This document shows positions 26,542 through 34,670 of a DNA stretch of 54,566 nucleotides, in pieces. The position numbers and the translations under genes are program-made. This DNA is from Microcaldota archaeon (GTDB lineage: Archaea > Micrarchaeota > Micrarchaeia > Micrarchaeales > CABMGC01), in assembly GCA_021848025.1 (NCBI GenBank), contig JAJZND010000018.1:1-54566 (forward strand), read 5' to 3'. Position 1 is the first letter of the stretch. Each line of letters begins with the position of its first letter. The notes below the pieces were generated by a model, which was given only the letters and a program-made list of their open reading frames with translations, was not told where the DNA came from and searched no databases.

Positions 26542-27705
26542 ATGAGAGATGTTGCAGTAATAGGGGCAGGCCTTACAAGATTCGGGGAGAGATGGGAGCA
26601 TGGGCTCCGCGAGCTCATCGCTGAAGCCGGAATGCAGGCAATAATGGATGCGAATATCGAGAGCAAGGATATACAGATAGTATATGGCAGCACCATGGCA
26701 AGCGGTCGTTTTGTAGGCCAGGAGCATCTCGCAGCACTTCTGGCAGACCAGATGGGCTTCAAGAATGTACCGGCAGTAAGAGTAGAGAATGCGTGCGCCA
26801 GCGGAGGGAGCGCGGTAAGGCAGGGATACATTGCAGTTGCGAGTGGCATGTACGATATAGCGGTAATCGGCGGTGTGGAGAAGATGACTGATGTCACTAC
26901 GGCAGAAGCAACCACGGCGCTTGGAGGAGCCGGCGACCAGGAGTGGGAGCTCGCCCAAGGCATAACATTTCCAGGGCTATACGCACTTATAGCAAACAGG
27001 CACATGCATGAGTACAAGACAACCGAGGAGCAGATGGCAAGCGTAGCGGTAAAGAATCACAGGAATGCAATCAAGAACAAATACGCACAGTTTCACAAGG
27101 AGATCACTATAGACGAAGTGCTTAAGTCAAAGATAGTTTCTGACCCACTTAAGGTACTTGACTGTTCTCCGATATCAGACGGAGCGGCAGTAATAGTTCT
27201 GGCACCGCTTGAGAGTGCAAAGAAATACAATGACACACCCATCAAGATAGCTGCAAGCGCGCAGGCAAGCGATACGCTCGCATTAGCCGACAGAGACTCC
27301 CTGACTGAACTTAAAGCAACGCGTCTTGCAGGCCGCGACGCCTATGCAAAAGCAAGGTTAAAACCAACAGACATAAATGTTGCTGAGGTGCATGACTGCT
27401 TTACCATAGCCGAGATACTGGCAATGGAAGATCTTGATTTCTATGGAAAGGGCAAGGCAGCAAAGGCGATAGAGGATGGTGAAACTGAGATCAATGGCAA
27501 GATATCGATAAATACCAGCGGAGGGCTGAAAGGATGCGGCCATCCGGTAGGCGCAACAGGGGTAAAGCAGATAGCAGAGATAGTGACGCAGCTGAGAGGA
27601 GAGGCAGGGGAGAGACAGGTGGCCGGAGCAGAAGTAGGACTTACTCACAATGTGGGGGGTAGCGGCGCCACTGCAGTGGTTCATATACTCAACAGAGTCA
27701 ATTGA
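26542..27705 (+). CDS. Acetyl-CoA C-acetyltransferase (thiolase)
   Basis: 387 aa from ATG 26542, which has AGGTG five bases upstream; GTG 26536 is the less likely alternative. The nucleophile is C85 in VENACASGGSA. The C-terminal active-site motifs are EVHDCFTIAEI and GGLKGCGHPVGATG, followed by LTHNVGGSGATAVV. This thiolase makes the acetoacetyl-CoA used by the HMG-CoA synthase encoded just upstream. The stop overlaps the start of the DUF35 gene (TGATG). Confidence 0.95.
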   Translation: MRDVAVIGAGLTRFGERWEHGLRELIAEAGMQAIMDANIESKDIQIVYGSTMASGRFVGQEHLAALLADQMGFKNVPAVRVENACASGGSAVRQGYIAVASGMYDIAVIGGVEKMTDVTTAEATTALGGAGDQEWELAQGITFPGLYALIANRHMHEYKTTEEQMASVAVKNHRNAIKNKYAQFHKEITIDEVLKSKIVSDPLKVLDCSPISDGAAVIVLAPLESAKKYNDTPIKIAASAQASDTLALADRDSLTELKATRLAGRDAYAKARLKPTDINVAEVHDCFTIAEILAMEDLDFYGKGKAAKAIEDGETEINGKISINTSGGLKGCGHPVGATGVKQIAEIVTQLRGEAGERQVAGAEVGLTHNVGGSGATAVVHILNRVN

Positions 27706-28112
27706 TGGTAAAAATGGAAAGGGCATCTGCTAGCTTGTGGAGAAGGATAAACGAAAGGTACAATTTGGTAGGCAATAAATGCGAAAACTGCGGAAGGATA
27801 TACTTCCCTAAGAGGATAGTCTGCAGGCAGTGCGGCAGGAAGACCAAAATGACTGAGACAAAGCTAAGCGGCAATGGAAAGGTGTACGCTGTGACCAAGA
27901 TACGCGTACCTGCCCAGGCGTTCAAGGACAGTGCACCATATACTGTGGCAGTGGTGGAGCTTGAAGAAGGCCCCAGAGTAGAAGGCCATGTAGTGGACGC
28001 AGGCAATGGAGAAGTAAAGATAGGGACAAAGGTGCATTCGGTATTCAGGAAAATGCATGCTGACGGAGAAGAAGGCCTCATATATTATCACTTTAAGTTC
28101 GAGCCCGTATAA
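27705..28112 (+). CDS. DUF35 OB-fold protein, scaffold of the thiolase/HMG-CoA synthase complex
   Basis: 135 aa from the ATG that overlaps the thiolase stop (ATG 27714 also possible). A rubredoxin-like zinc ribbon with C26, C29, C40 and C43 (CENCG, CRQCG) is followed by an OB-fold (GKVYAVTKIRVPAQAF, VAVVELEEGPRVEGHV). In archaea this protein bridges thiolase and HMG-CoA synthase and holds the shared CoA-binding site. Operon position and length are as expected. All zinc ligands are present. Confidence 0.92.
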   Translation: MVKMERASASLWRRINERYNLVGNKCENCGRIYFPKRIVCRQCGRKTKMTETKLSGNGKVYAVTKIRVPAQAFKDSAPYTVAVVELEEGPRVEGHVVDAGNGEVKIGTKVHSVFRKMHADGEEGLIYYHFKFEPV

Positions 28113-28269
28113 AATAGCACAGGCGGTGCGTAATCCGGAGGAAATGTCACCAGAAATGTATTATCTCCTTTTCCCTATGTACCAACCATGCGTGCGATTT
28201 TAGAGGTTTGATCAGTTCCTAAACCTTTCCAGCCTCGTGCATATTCTTGTTTATTTCAAAATTCACTGC

Positions 28270-28515
28270 TTAGGGCGTGGAAACAATGCTGATGGCCTGC
28301 GGGATGCTGCTTACAATAGCTGCCGGCACTGACAATGCATCCAACCGTTTTGAGGCAGTTGCGTTAGGATGCATCGCAGGCAATAACCTATCCTGATTTG
28401 CCATCTCTGACTCTATCTTGTACTCGTTTAAGGGCAGTGCATAGTTGCATTTTACACTCTGAAAGACAAAAGAAAGAGCCAGCAGGTGCCATTTGTGATT
28501 TTGCGGCATTCCCAT
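28270..28515 (-). CDS. Small hypothetical protein (uncertain)
   Basis: 81 aa from ATG 28515, with AAGG a few bases upstream and a TATA-like TTTTTTAAAC 30-40 bp before the start. There is a short hydrophobic stretch (LLALSFVFQSVKC) near the N-terminus and no known motif. It lies in the 450-bp gap between the DUF35 and HAD genes (28113-28565), where I recognise nothing else. It may not be a real gene. Confidence 0.3.
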   Translation of the reverse strand: MGMPQNHKWHLLALSFVFQSVKCNYALPLNEYKIESEMANQDRLLPAMHPNATASKRLDALSVPAAIVSSIPQAISIVSTP

Positions 28516-28565
28516 ATCCTTAAACGGCGCAGTATTTCATGCTCACTTTGTTTAAAAAACAGGCT

Positions 28566-29288
28566 TTAATAATAGATGTCATTCTTAATATTTAACTGGT
28601 CTGTACCTTTTCTGAGCATAGGCATTATAACCTGAGTAAGTTCGGATAGCGAATCCACTAGCGCATCAGGCGCTTCTGCTTGCAGGCTGGACTTGTGGTG
28701 GTTGCCAGTCGTTATTCCTACGGAGAATACGCCAGCCTCTTTCGCAGCGCTTATGTTGTATCTGTTATCTCCTATGTAAATCGCGTACTGCGGCTCAACC
28801 GCCCTTCTATTCAGCATTTCTAAGATCCCTTTCTTTCTATCCTTTACGCCACCTACAATTTCAGAAAAAAAGCTGTCTATTCCGGATCTCTTGGCCTCTG
28901 CTATTACATGATATGCCGGGCGGCTGCTTAGTATTACTATAGGTATGCCTGTTCTTGAAATCTCGCCCAATGCAAGCTTTGCATCAGAGTATACAGTTGG
29001 CGGTTCCGAGCTAGACTTTACCTCCTCAAGCCTAACTTTATATTGCTGATCGGTTAGGAAGCCAGTATTATCTCCAATGCCGTGCTCCCTGAATAATTCT
29101 GCCGGACCTCTGTACGATGAGCGTAGCCATTCTGAGAATTCCAATATTTTTTTGCCGTGAGATTCCATTACTCTCATGGCTGCACTATAGACGACTTTCC
29201 TATTATCGCTGAATACCCCACTCCAGTCCGATAAAATCAGCCTGGTCTCGCGTGACCTTTCCTGTGATGGTTTAAGTAGAGTTGGCAT
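28566..29288 (-). CDS. HAD-superfamily hydrolase with a DWSG motif I
   Basis: 240 aa from ATG 29288, with GGGAG six bases upstream; the TTG at 29315 would add nine residues. Motif I is LILSDWSGVFSD, so the nucleophile Asp (D21) is kept but the usual second Asp two residues on is Ser (S23). Motif II is VILSSRPAYH, motif III Lys lies in GGVKDRKKG and motif IV in IYIGDNRYN. The altered second Asp occurs in some HADs that act on unusual substrates (phosphonatases have Ala there). Substrate unknown. Confidence 0.82.
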   Translation of the reverse strand: MPTLLKPSQERSRETRLILSDWSGVFSDNRKVVYSAAMRVMESHGKKILEFSEWLRSSYRGPAELFREHGIGDNTGFLTDQQYKVRLEEVKSSSEPPTVYSDAKLALGEISRTGIPIVILSSRPAYHVIAEAKRSGIDSFFSEIVGGVKDRKKGILEMLNRRAVEPQYAIYIGDNRYNISAAKEAGVFSVGITTGNHHKSSLQAEAPDALVDSLSELTQVIMPMLRKGTDQLNIKNDIYY

Positions 29289-29522
29289 TGATATCTCCCG
29301 AATAATCAGTAACAAATGATTATTGAATATAATTTATTTAACTATAAAAAGCTTTCTATTTTTTCCGTAAAATCTCCAAAATCATAACGGCTTTATATTT
29401 TAATACTTCAATGCCGTTTTGCCAAAATAACAAGTATATCTCTAAATATTCCGCAGGGGGCTTTTCGTATATAGTATATTATCGTGCTTTTTTAGTCGTA
29501 AATAAGTGCATTGATCACCGAA

Positions 29523-29564
29523 AGCAAAGACGGACAGTTAAGTTAGACGGGCTTTATCTTTGCT
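29523..29564. other. Hairpin in the long spacer upstream of mevalonate kinase
   Basis: AGCAAAGA (29523-29530) and TCTTTGCT (29557-29564) form a perfect 8-bp inverted repeat around 26 nt. A TATA-like TATATAGTATATTA lies about 50 bp upstream. It could be part of a small RNA or chance. Confidence 0.3.
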
Positions 29565-29710
29565 GAATCTGATCTCTAAGTCTTTGGCGTGCAGAAAAAC
29601 TGCATCTTCTGTTAGTTAATAACGAAGGGAATATTACAAAATAACAATAAAGCTCTTATATATTGAGAAATTTAAGAATATTTAAATAGGTGTTTAACCA
29701 TATTATAATT

Positions 29711-29763
29711 GGATGTTTAGGTGCTTTTTATAAATCCCACCAAACCCCATTCACCTAACATCC
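29711..29763 (+). ncRNA. Candidate small RNA (long hairpin)
   Basis: GGATGTTTAGGTG (29711-29723) pairs with CACCTAACATCC (29752-29763), giving 12 bp with one bulged T. The 28-nt loop contains two C-rich runs. A TATA-like ATATTTAAATAG (about 29678-29690) sits some 25 bp upstream, and a T-rich stretch (TCTATTTTTAATTTT) follows, as for a short independent transcript. Located in the unusually long (about 590 bp) divergent region between the HAD and mevalonate kinase genes. Class of RNA unknown; no box C/D or H/ACA motif fits. Confidence 0.45.
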
Positions 29764-29880
29764 TCTATTTTTAATTTTATGTACCGGCAGCATCTTCGCA
29801 CATGCAAAGCCCAATATAATGAACAGTGCATTGCTGGAAATGCATATATATTTCATATTGCAACATAATCCTGTGAGTAT

Positions 29881-30951
29881 GTGGTTAATGTAGAGGTAAA
29901 AGTGCCTTCCAATATAAAAATATCCGGAGAACATTCGGTAGTTTTTGGGGGGCCCAGCTTATCTGCAGCAGTACCGCCGTATGCAACTGCAACTTTAAGT
30001 AGTTCAACTCAGGGTAAATTGGAGATAGTTCTCAAAGATCTTAATATTTCTGCTGCATTCGATGAACCCGCCTTAAGGAAACTTTACTCGGATTATAGTA
30101 AAAGGGATACAGCGCCCAAAAAACCTGATGACAAAACGCCTACTGGGCTTGCAAAGTATATAGCCAGGCATGCCGAGATAAGAAAGGAGATGCTCCCGTA
30201 TGCAACAATAGCGGCCAGACTCCTTGTTGAGCAGGGTATAAGTCCTATCGGAAAACAGGTTGTCATACATTCAGATGTGCCGATAGGGAAGGGGTATGCC
30301 AGCAGCGCAGTATGCTCTACCGCATTTGCAATGGTCCTTGTCAAAGCTTCTGGAAAGCAATTAGAAGACCAGACTGCCATAGACATATCAAGGGACGGTG
30401 AACGGATAGTACATGGGGTAGAAACAGGCGGTAGACTTGATGTTGGCCCCATATATTTCGGAGGTTATGCAACTTTCAAGGCATCTGAAGGAATAAAATC
30501 GCTGGAAATCTCAACGCCCATCAACTTCGTAGTTATGGATGTTGGGCCAAAGCCGCCTACGGCGAAGATGGTAGAGAAAGTAAGAGCACTGCACGATGCA
30601 GATGAAGAGGGCACAGATAAGATACTTAGAGAAATAGACAGAATTGTCCTGAGATGCATAGACGCGATTAAAAGCGGGGACCTGAAAGAGCTTGGAAAAC
30701 AGATATACCATAACCATGAACTCTTGCGAAAACTTGGGGTTTCTTCCGATAAACTTGATAAGGCGGTTTCTGTTGCGATGTCAAACGGGGCTTATGGCGC
30801 CAAGCTCTGTGGTGGCGGTGGTGGGGGAATGGGAATGGCACTGGTAGAGAGCGATGCTGATGCCAAGCGGGTAATAAACGCCTTGAAATCTAATGGATTT
30901 GAAGCTTATAGCATAAGCGTGATCCTTAAAGGAGCAAAAGAACAAGTCTAG
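29881..30951 (+). CDS. Mevalonate kinase
   Basis: GHMP kinase of 356 aa that phosphorylates mevalonate on the way to isoprenoid lipids. Motif 1 is IKISGEHSVVFGGPSLSAAV, motif 2 is PIGKGYASSAVCS (phosphate-binding loop), and motif 3 is KLCGGGGGGMGMAL. GTG 29881 is the only start that gives the full N-terminus (the ATG at 29879 is out of frame). Transcribed alone, about 1.8 kb downstream of the HMG-CoA synthase operon, which makes the precursor of its substrate. HMG-CoA reductase is not in the window. Confidence 0.92.
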   Translation: MVNVEVKVPSNIKISGEHSVVFGGPSLSAAVPPYATATLSSSTQGKLEIVLKDLNISAAFDEPALRKLYSDYSKRDTAPKKPDDKTPTGLAKYIARHAEIRKEMLPYATIAARLLVEQGISPIGKQVVIHSDVPIGKGYASSAVCSTAFAMVLVKASGKQLEDQTAIDISRDGERIVHGVETGGRLDVGPIYFGGYATFKASEGIKSLEISTPINFVVMDVGPKPPTAKMVEKVRALHDADEEGTDKILREIDRIVLRCIDAIKSGDLKELGKQIYHNHELLRKLGVSSDKLDKAVSVAMSNGAYGAKLCGGGGGGMGMALVESDADAKRVINALKSNGFEAYSISVILKGAKEQV

Positions 30952-31090
30952 AGTTAGAACTAGAAATGGCTAATTTCTGCAGGTCCGCAGTTATCTAAAT
31001 CGCCAGGCATCCAGGCCATCTTGCAATGAGTCCGTGGATACGAAATCAAATGGTCCTTCAGCTGACTTATAGTGAGCACGAATTATAATG

Positions 31091-31134
31091 GGGAGCCATC
31101 TCCCAGATTTTGTATGAGAGGGAGGCCATTTCCC
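31091..31134. repeat. Two tandem similar hairpins
   Basis: GGGAG-CCAT-CTCCC (31091-31104) and GGGA-GGCCATT-TCCC (31120-31134) are near-copies spaced about 16 bp apart. They lie in the 290-bp gap (30952-31242) between mevalonate kinase and tRNA-Arg, which shows no good gene. They may be protein-binding sites or stems of an RNA. Confidence 0.35.
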
Positions 31135-31242
31135 GCCGGGGCTTCATATCCAGCAATACTGCTGCGCATGACATAAAGGCAGCCAAAGGAGCCCGTGCAA
31201 AGAGAGCAGGCAATGACATCGTGCAGAAGGTTTAATGATCAC

Positions 31243-31319
31243 TGCGGACATGCCGGGATTTGAACCCGGAGCTTCTGGCTCCGCAAGCCAGCGTGCTATC
31301 CAAGTTACACCACATGTCC
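31243..31319 (-). tRNA. tRNA-Arg (anticodon GCG)
   Basis: Reads on the minus strand from 31319. Acceptor GGACATG pairs with CATGTCC, the anticodon stem CTGGC/GCCAG encloses loop TTGCGGA with anticodon GCG (codon CGC), and the T arm is CCGGG-TTCAAAT-CCCGG. Discriminator G; CCA is not encoded; no intron. Confidence 0.94.
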
Positions 31320-31407
31320 ATGCTTGCTTATAACTCATCTTTTTATACATTTCTATATAAATGAATATCTATACATCAATGTTTCTTAATAAGTTATTTG
31401 TGATTTT

Positions 31408-31575
31408 ATGCCAAGCACACAAGGCAAGATATGCACTTCATGTGGAAAGCTTACAATAAAGTATGCGATATTCGACTGCCCCCAATGCGGTAATGAAGTG
31501 ATAGTAAGATGTCACGAGTGCAGAAAGACGCATACGAAGTATAAATGCTCAAAGTGCAATTTTGAAGGTCCGTAA
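31408..31575 (+). CDS. Small zinc-ribbon protein (HVO_2753-like)
   Basis: 55 aa with four CxxC pairs: CTSCGK, CPQCGNE, CHECRKT and CSKCNFEGP, giving two small zinc sites. In many archaea the gene lies directly before the EF-1beta gene, as here (1-bp gap). Such proteins are thought to bind RNA or act in translation. ATG 31408 follows TGATTTT. Confidence 0.9.
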   Translation: MPSTQGKICTSCGKLTIKYAIFDCPQCGNEVIVRCHECRKTHTKYKCSKCNFEGP

Positions 31576-31576
31576 C

Positions 31577-31822
31577 ATGGCAAAAGTAGCTACTCTTTTC
31601 AAGGTATATCCAAATAATGGTGAAGAAGAGAAAGTAAGCAGAAGTGTGAAGGAAACGCTGCAGCCGAAGAGCATGCAGCTTGAGGATGTCGCTTTTGGCA
31701 TAAAAGTGCTTAAGGTACTTTTCATTCATGAAGATTCTGACGGTAGCTCTGCGCTCGAGGAAAAACTCCGCAAGATAAAAGGGGTAAACGAAGTGGAAGT
31801 GGAAGAGGAGAGCCTTCTATAG
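31577..31822 (+). CDS. Elongation factor 1-beta (aEF-1B)
   Basis: 81 aa, the GDP/GTP exchange factor for elongation factor 1-alpha. Pattern: MAKVATLFKVYPNNGEEEK, then LEDVAFGIKVLKVLFIHED, then a C-terminal IKGVNEVEVEE. ATG 31577 is used; an in-frame TTG at 31562 lies inside the preceding gene. Pairs with the zinc-ribbon gene and converges on the spermidine-synthase-like gene. Confidence 0.93.
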   Translation: MAKVATLFKVYPNNGEEEKVSRSVKETLQPKSMQLEDVAFGIKVLKVLFIHEDSDGSSALEEKLRKIKGVNEVEVEEESLL

Positions 31823-31831
31823 CCACTGCTT

Positions 31832-32590
31832 TCAAAGCGCAGCCATTTTTGTATAGCCATCAAGTATGTATGCATTCTCATGCGTTATGGTCATATTCTT
31901 CTTTATTCCATCAATTATCTCTGTCCTTCCAAGAGATTTCAGGCAGAGCAGCACGCAGTTTATGCTGTACGGAAGCGTGTCCACTCTATATACATCGAAC
32001 CTGTCTTTGAGTCCTGCAAGATATGATCTAAACATGTCAGTGCCGGTCATGGAGCTGATGAAGTTTATTCCAAGTATGCCTTGTTCTTTGAGGCAATTGT
32101 TTGCATTTTCAGTGAATCCATAAGTTAAAAATGCATCAGGAACAAAGCCGCCTTTATATGCGTCCAATATTACCACGTCATACTTGTACCTGCATCTTTT
32201 TACATACTCCGCTCCGTCCCCCTTTATCAGGTTTATCTTTACTTCTGGCCCTGCGAACTTGCTAAATAATCTTATCATGGCATCGTTGTTCTCAACTACG
32301 TCAAGATTAAAATTGTTGCCTATAAGCTTGTAAAGCTGATACGGGATGGTGCCGCCACCCAGCCCTATCATGAGCATATTCGGCCTCTCCTTGAAAAATG
32401 CAAGCGGCAGCAAGAAATCCCAGTATTCTTTAGTGTAGATAGAATCATTCATTATCCTTGAATATACTACATCATCATATCTCAGGGTCTTGCCGTAGTC
32501 GCTTTTGGAGATAGTAAGCCGGTGACTATCGGATATTTCTGAAGCTATAATATTTTCTTTCCATCCGAATATCTTATCAAATAGTTTCAA
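31832..32590 (-). CDS. Spermidine synthase-like methyltransferase-fold protein
   Basis: 252 aa. Rossmann motif MLMIGLGGGTIPYQLYKL with acidic end of strand 2 (LDVVENN), and the Asp of the active site region in YDVVILDAYKGGFVP. This is the order in spermidine synthase, which binds decarboxylated SAM. The gatekeeper and substrate loops are less conserved, so a different amine or another transfer is possible. Last gene of the rpoL-DUF99 transcript (8-bp gap). Confidence 0.8.
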   Translation of the reverse strand: MKLFDKIFGWKENIIASEISDSHRLTISKSDYGKTLRYDDVVYSRIMNDSIYTKEYWDFLLPLAFFKERPNMLMIGLGGGTIPYQLYKLIGNNFNLDVVENNDAMIRLFSKFAGPEVKINLIKGDGAEYVKRCRYKYDVVILDAYKGGFVPDAFLTYGFTENANNCLKEQGILGINFISSMTGTDMFRSYLAGLKDRFDVYRVDTLPYSINCVLLCLKSLGRTEIIDGIKKNMTITHENAYILDGYTKMAAL

Positions 32591-32598
32591 TGAATCGC

Positions 32599-33153
32599 CT
32601 ATACTCTGCCCTTAGATTCTCCATTAGCAATTCCGCTTGCTATAATGTGGGCAAGCCTCAGCAGCCCTGCAGCTTCGAGGGATAAAGCCTTAACATCCTG
32701 TCTTTCCATGCCCATGCTCTGTATGTAATATCCATGCATAGAATAAAGCGTACATGCTCTGAAGTTCTCTTTAGCAAGCATTATCTTTTTCTTGCCTGCG
32801 CCTGATGCTTCCAGCGCTCTTAAAAGCATTTCGTTTCTAGGCCTTTTTCTTGTTATCGCAAGTATGGGCAGCTTAAATTCCTTCCTCAATTTCTTCATGT
32901 CTATCAGGTTAAGCCCTGCAAAGGTGCCGCCATTCAATGCCAATATTCTTACCTGATCCCTGAACCTTGATTTTTTTATGGCTAAGGCAATTTTTGATGT
33001 CGAATCATTTCCTGATACCCTCACTTTGAAGGAGAGCACTCCTTCAAGAATGCCCTGCCTGCCAAGCACTCCAACTACCAACGAATTTACGCTCCTCCTT
33101 GAAAATGGGGCATCATCAAGCGCAAGAATCCTTGCGCCACGCTTAATCGGCAT
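32599..33153 (-). CDS. DUF99-family protein (endonuclease V-like fold)
   Basis: 184 aa. RGARILALDDAPFSRRS at the N-terminus and VRILALNGGTFAGLNLIDM later are the DUF99 hallmarks, with the first Asp pair suggesting a metal site as in endonuclease V relatives (RNase H fold). DUF99 members are believed to act in DNA repair, for example on deaminated bases. Overlaps the rpoL stop by TAATG, so translation is coupled. Confidence 0.85.
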   Translation of the reverse strand: MPIKRGARILALDDAPFSRRSVNSLVVGVLGRQGILEGVLSFKVRVSGNDSTSKIALAIKKSRFRDQVRILALNGGTFAGLNLIDMKKLRKEFKLPILAITRKRPRNEMLLRALEASGAGKKKIMLAKENFRACTLYSMHGYYIQSMGMERQDVKALSLEAAGLLRLAHIIASGIANGESKGRV

Positions 33154-33419
33154 TATTTCTTATTTATCTGGGAAGAGAGGTCTTTGATATCCTCCTCTAC
33201 TTCTCCAAGTGCTTTTAGTATAAGACTCTTTGTATTTTTGCCTGACTTCACTACCAGCCTGGGCTGCCCTATCTCCGGGTGTGTCTTCATTACACCTGCA
33301 AATTCCACATCCTTGTTTTGCATGAGCTTGTCCTTGAGCAGTTCTGGTATGGCTCTGTCGGAGCCTTCAAATTCTATTATCATGCTCTTTGCTTCTTCTT
33401 CTATTATATTGAGCTTCAT
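33153..33419 (-). CDS. rpoL: DNA-directed RNA polymerase subunit L
   Basis: About 88 aa from ATG 33419. The Rpb11-like fold shows MKLNIIEEEAKSMIIEFEG, AIPELLKDKLMQNKDVEFAG and HPEIGQPRLVVKS, then the C-terminal helix. It pairs with subunit D in the polymerase assembly platform. Several earlier starts are open in frame (ATG 33422, 33434 and TTG 33440); GGTAG precedes the two clustered ATGs. First gene of the minus-strand set with DUF99 and the spermidine-synthase-like gene. Confidence 0.92.
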   Translation of the reverse strand: MKLNIIEEEAKSMIIEFEGSDRAIPELLKDKLMQNKDVEFAGVMKTHPEIGQPRLVVKSGKNTKSLILKALGEVEEDIKDLSSQINKK

Positions 33420-33479
33420 CATATCTACCAACATTAGCAATAGACAGTAATATATGCTCAGGGAAGGGATAAAAAGGCT

Positions 33480-33854
33480 TTGTTATGGGAACATATCCTA
33501 GCACGTTCACTCTCTGCAGATATTAAAGAGCAATTTAGGGAACGTGGAATAGCTCCTATCATCCAGAAGCAGAAGCATATGGAGAAATCAGAGGCACTTA
33601 GAGAACCAGACTATTGGGGAAGATGGTCTATAGAGCGCATTTCTCAAGACTCATTGAAGTCATCGCAATGCCAAATAACAAGATTCGTAGGCCTGGAAAA
33701 GGCCCAATGCATGCCCTCCTGGCTTATTGCCTACGTAATGGGCATGCGAGGCGGGGCTTCTGGCTTCGATAAAGCGTTAGAATGCAAATGTCAACCTACT
33801 ACAGTACGAAAAAGAAACAGATATATAAATTTATGGCATCATAATAGAGTATAA
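33480..33854 (+). CDS. Hypothetical protein or non-coding RNA region (uncertain)
   Basis: 124 aa from TTG 33480, with AAGG four bases upstream. No recognised motif; Cys-rich near the end (QCQ, AQC, ECKCQP) and basic, with a possible short amphipathic helix (SWLIAYVMGMRGGA). The same DNA has interlocking inverted repeats: GTAGGC (33687-33692) with GCCTAC (33729-33734), and GCATGCCC (33709-33716) with GGGCATGC (33740-33747), which together would form a pseudoknot. That makes a structured RNA a real alternative. Lies between divergent rpoL and rps19e. Confidence 0.35.
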   Translation: MLWEHILARSLSADIKEQFRERGIAPIIQKQKHMEKSEALREPDYWGRWSIERISQDSLKSSQCQITRFVGLEKAQCMPSWLIAYVMGMRGGASGFDKALECKCQPTTVRKRNRYINLWHHNRV

Positions 33855-33883
33855 ATAAGTTAAGTCTATCCGGTGTTTTTTAA

Positions 33884-34306
33884 ATGGCAAACGTATTAGA
33901 GGTAGATAGTTCAATGCTTATACAGAAGGCGGCTGAAAAGCTTTCCGAAGCGAAGGTTTCAAAGCCGCAGTATGTAGATTTTGTCAAGAGCGGCGCGGGA
34001 AAAGAGAGAACGCCGCAAGACCAGATGTTCTGGTATATCAGATGTGCTTCTGTATTGAGACAGGCATACGTGAACGGGCCTATTGGAATTTCTCGCCTGA
34101 GGACAAGGTATGGCACCAGGAAGAAGCACAGCGTCAGGAGGCATCATCACATGCGCGCTGGAGGGAGCATTATAAAGGATGCTTTCGATGGCTTGGAAAA
34201 ACTCGGCTATGTAAAGAAAACCAAGAAGGGCAGGGTCATAACACAGGCAGGAAGATCGTTCTTGGACAAAGTGGCTAATGAAGTATTAAAGACCGATGGT
34301 GCTTGA
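33884..34306 (+). CDS. rps19e: Ribosomal protein S19e
   Basis: 140 aa. The S19e winged-helix fold is clear: PQYVDFVKSGAGKERTPQD, WYIRCASVLRQAYVNGPIGI, RLRTRYGTRKKHSVRRHHH and GLEKLGYVKKTKKGRVITQA. Small-subunit protein needed for 16S rRNA processing. First gene of the run S19e-PDCD5-L39e-L31e-aIF6. Its end overlaps the PDCD5 gene by 11 bp. Confidence 0.96.
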   Translation: MANVLEVDSSMLIQKAAEKLSEAKVSKPQYVDFVKSGAGKERTPQDQMFWYIRCASVLRQAYVNGPIGISRLRTRYGTRKKHSVRRHHHMRAGGSIIKDAFDGLEKLGYVKKTKKGRVITQAGRSFLDKVANEVLKTDGA

Positions 34307-34619
34307 AGTGCCGGAACAGGCAGGAAGCAATCAGGAAGATGAAAAAATCCAGAAGGCTCTCCAGAAAAGAATGAGGGTCATGCAGGAGGAGCAGCAGAAA
34401 AGGGAGTTGGCAAGACGATTTATGACTCCAGAAGCATATGAGAGGCTTATGAACGTACGCATTTCAAACAGGGAACTTTATTCGCAATTAATAAATTTAA
34501 TACTCGCAATGGTGCAGCAGAATAGGCTCTCGGGCAAACTGACAGAGGAGCAGCTTAAGCAGATACTTGGCAAGTTGACTTTCAGGCCTGAGCCTACAAT
34601 AGAATATAAGCACAAATGA
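34296..34619 (+). CDS. PDCD5-family DNA-binding protein
   Basis: 107 aa. Helical PDCD5/TFAR19 pattern: RMRVMQEEQQKRELARRFMT, PEAYERLMNVRISNRELYSQ, LTEEQLKQILGKLT. Archaeal members sit next to rps19e and bind nucleic acid or unfolded proteins; the exact role is not known. ATG 34296 overlaps the S19e gene end. Confidence 0.92.
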   Translation: MVLEVPEQAGSNQEDEKIQKALQKRMRVMQEEQQKRELARRFMTPEAYERLMNVRISNRELYSQLINLILAMVQQNRLSGKLTEEQLKQILGKLTFRPEPTIEYKHK

Positions 34620-34670
34620 TGCAATAAATTAAATGCAGTTATAAAGCGATTGAACTTATAAGTTGATGTT

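Noticed and set aside
28276-28398. Plus-strand frame of 40 codons starting at GTG 28276
   Set aside because: Short, no motif and no SD; it overlaps the doubtful minus-strand frame.
31144-31350. Minus-strand 68-aa frame
   Set aside because: It runs through the tRNA-Arg gene, so it is a shadow of the RNA.
33687-33747. RNase P or SRP RNA
   Set aside because: The pairings are interesting, but the conserved core sequences of these RNAs were not found, so I do not name it.
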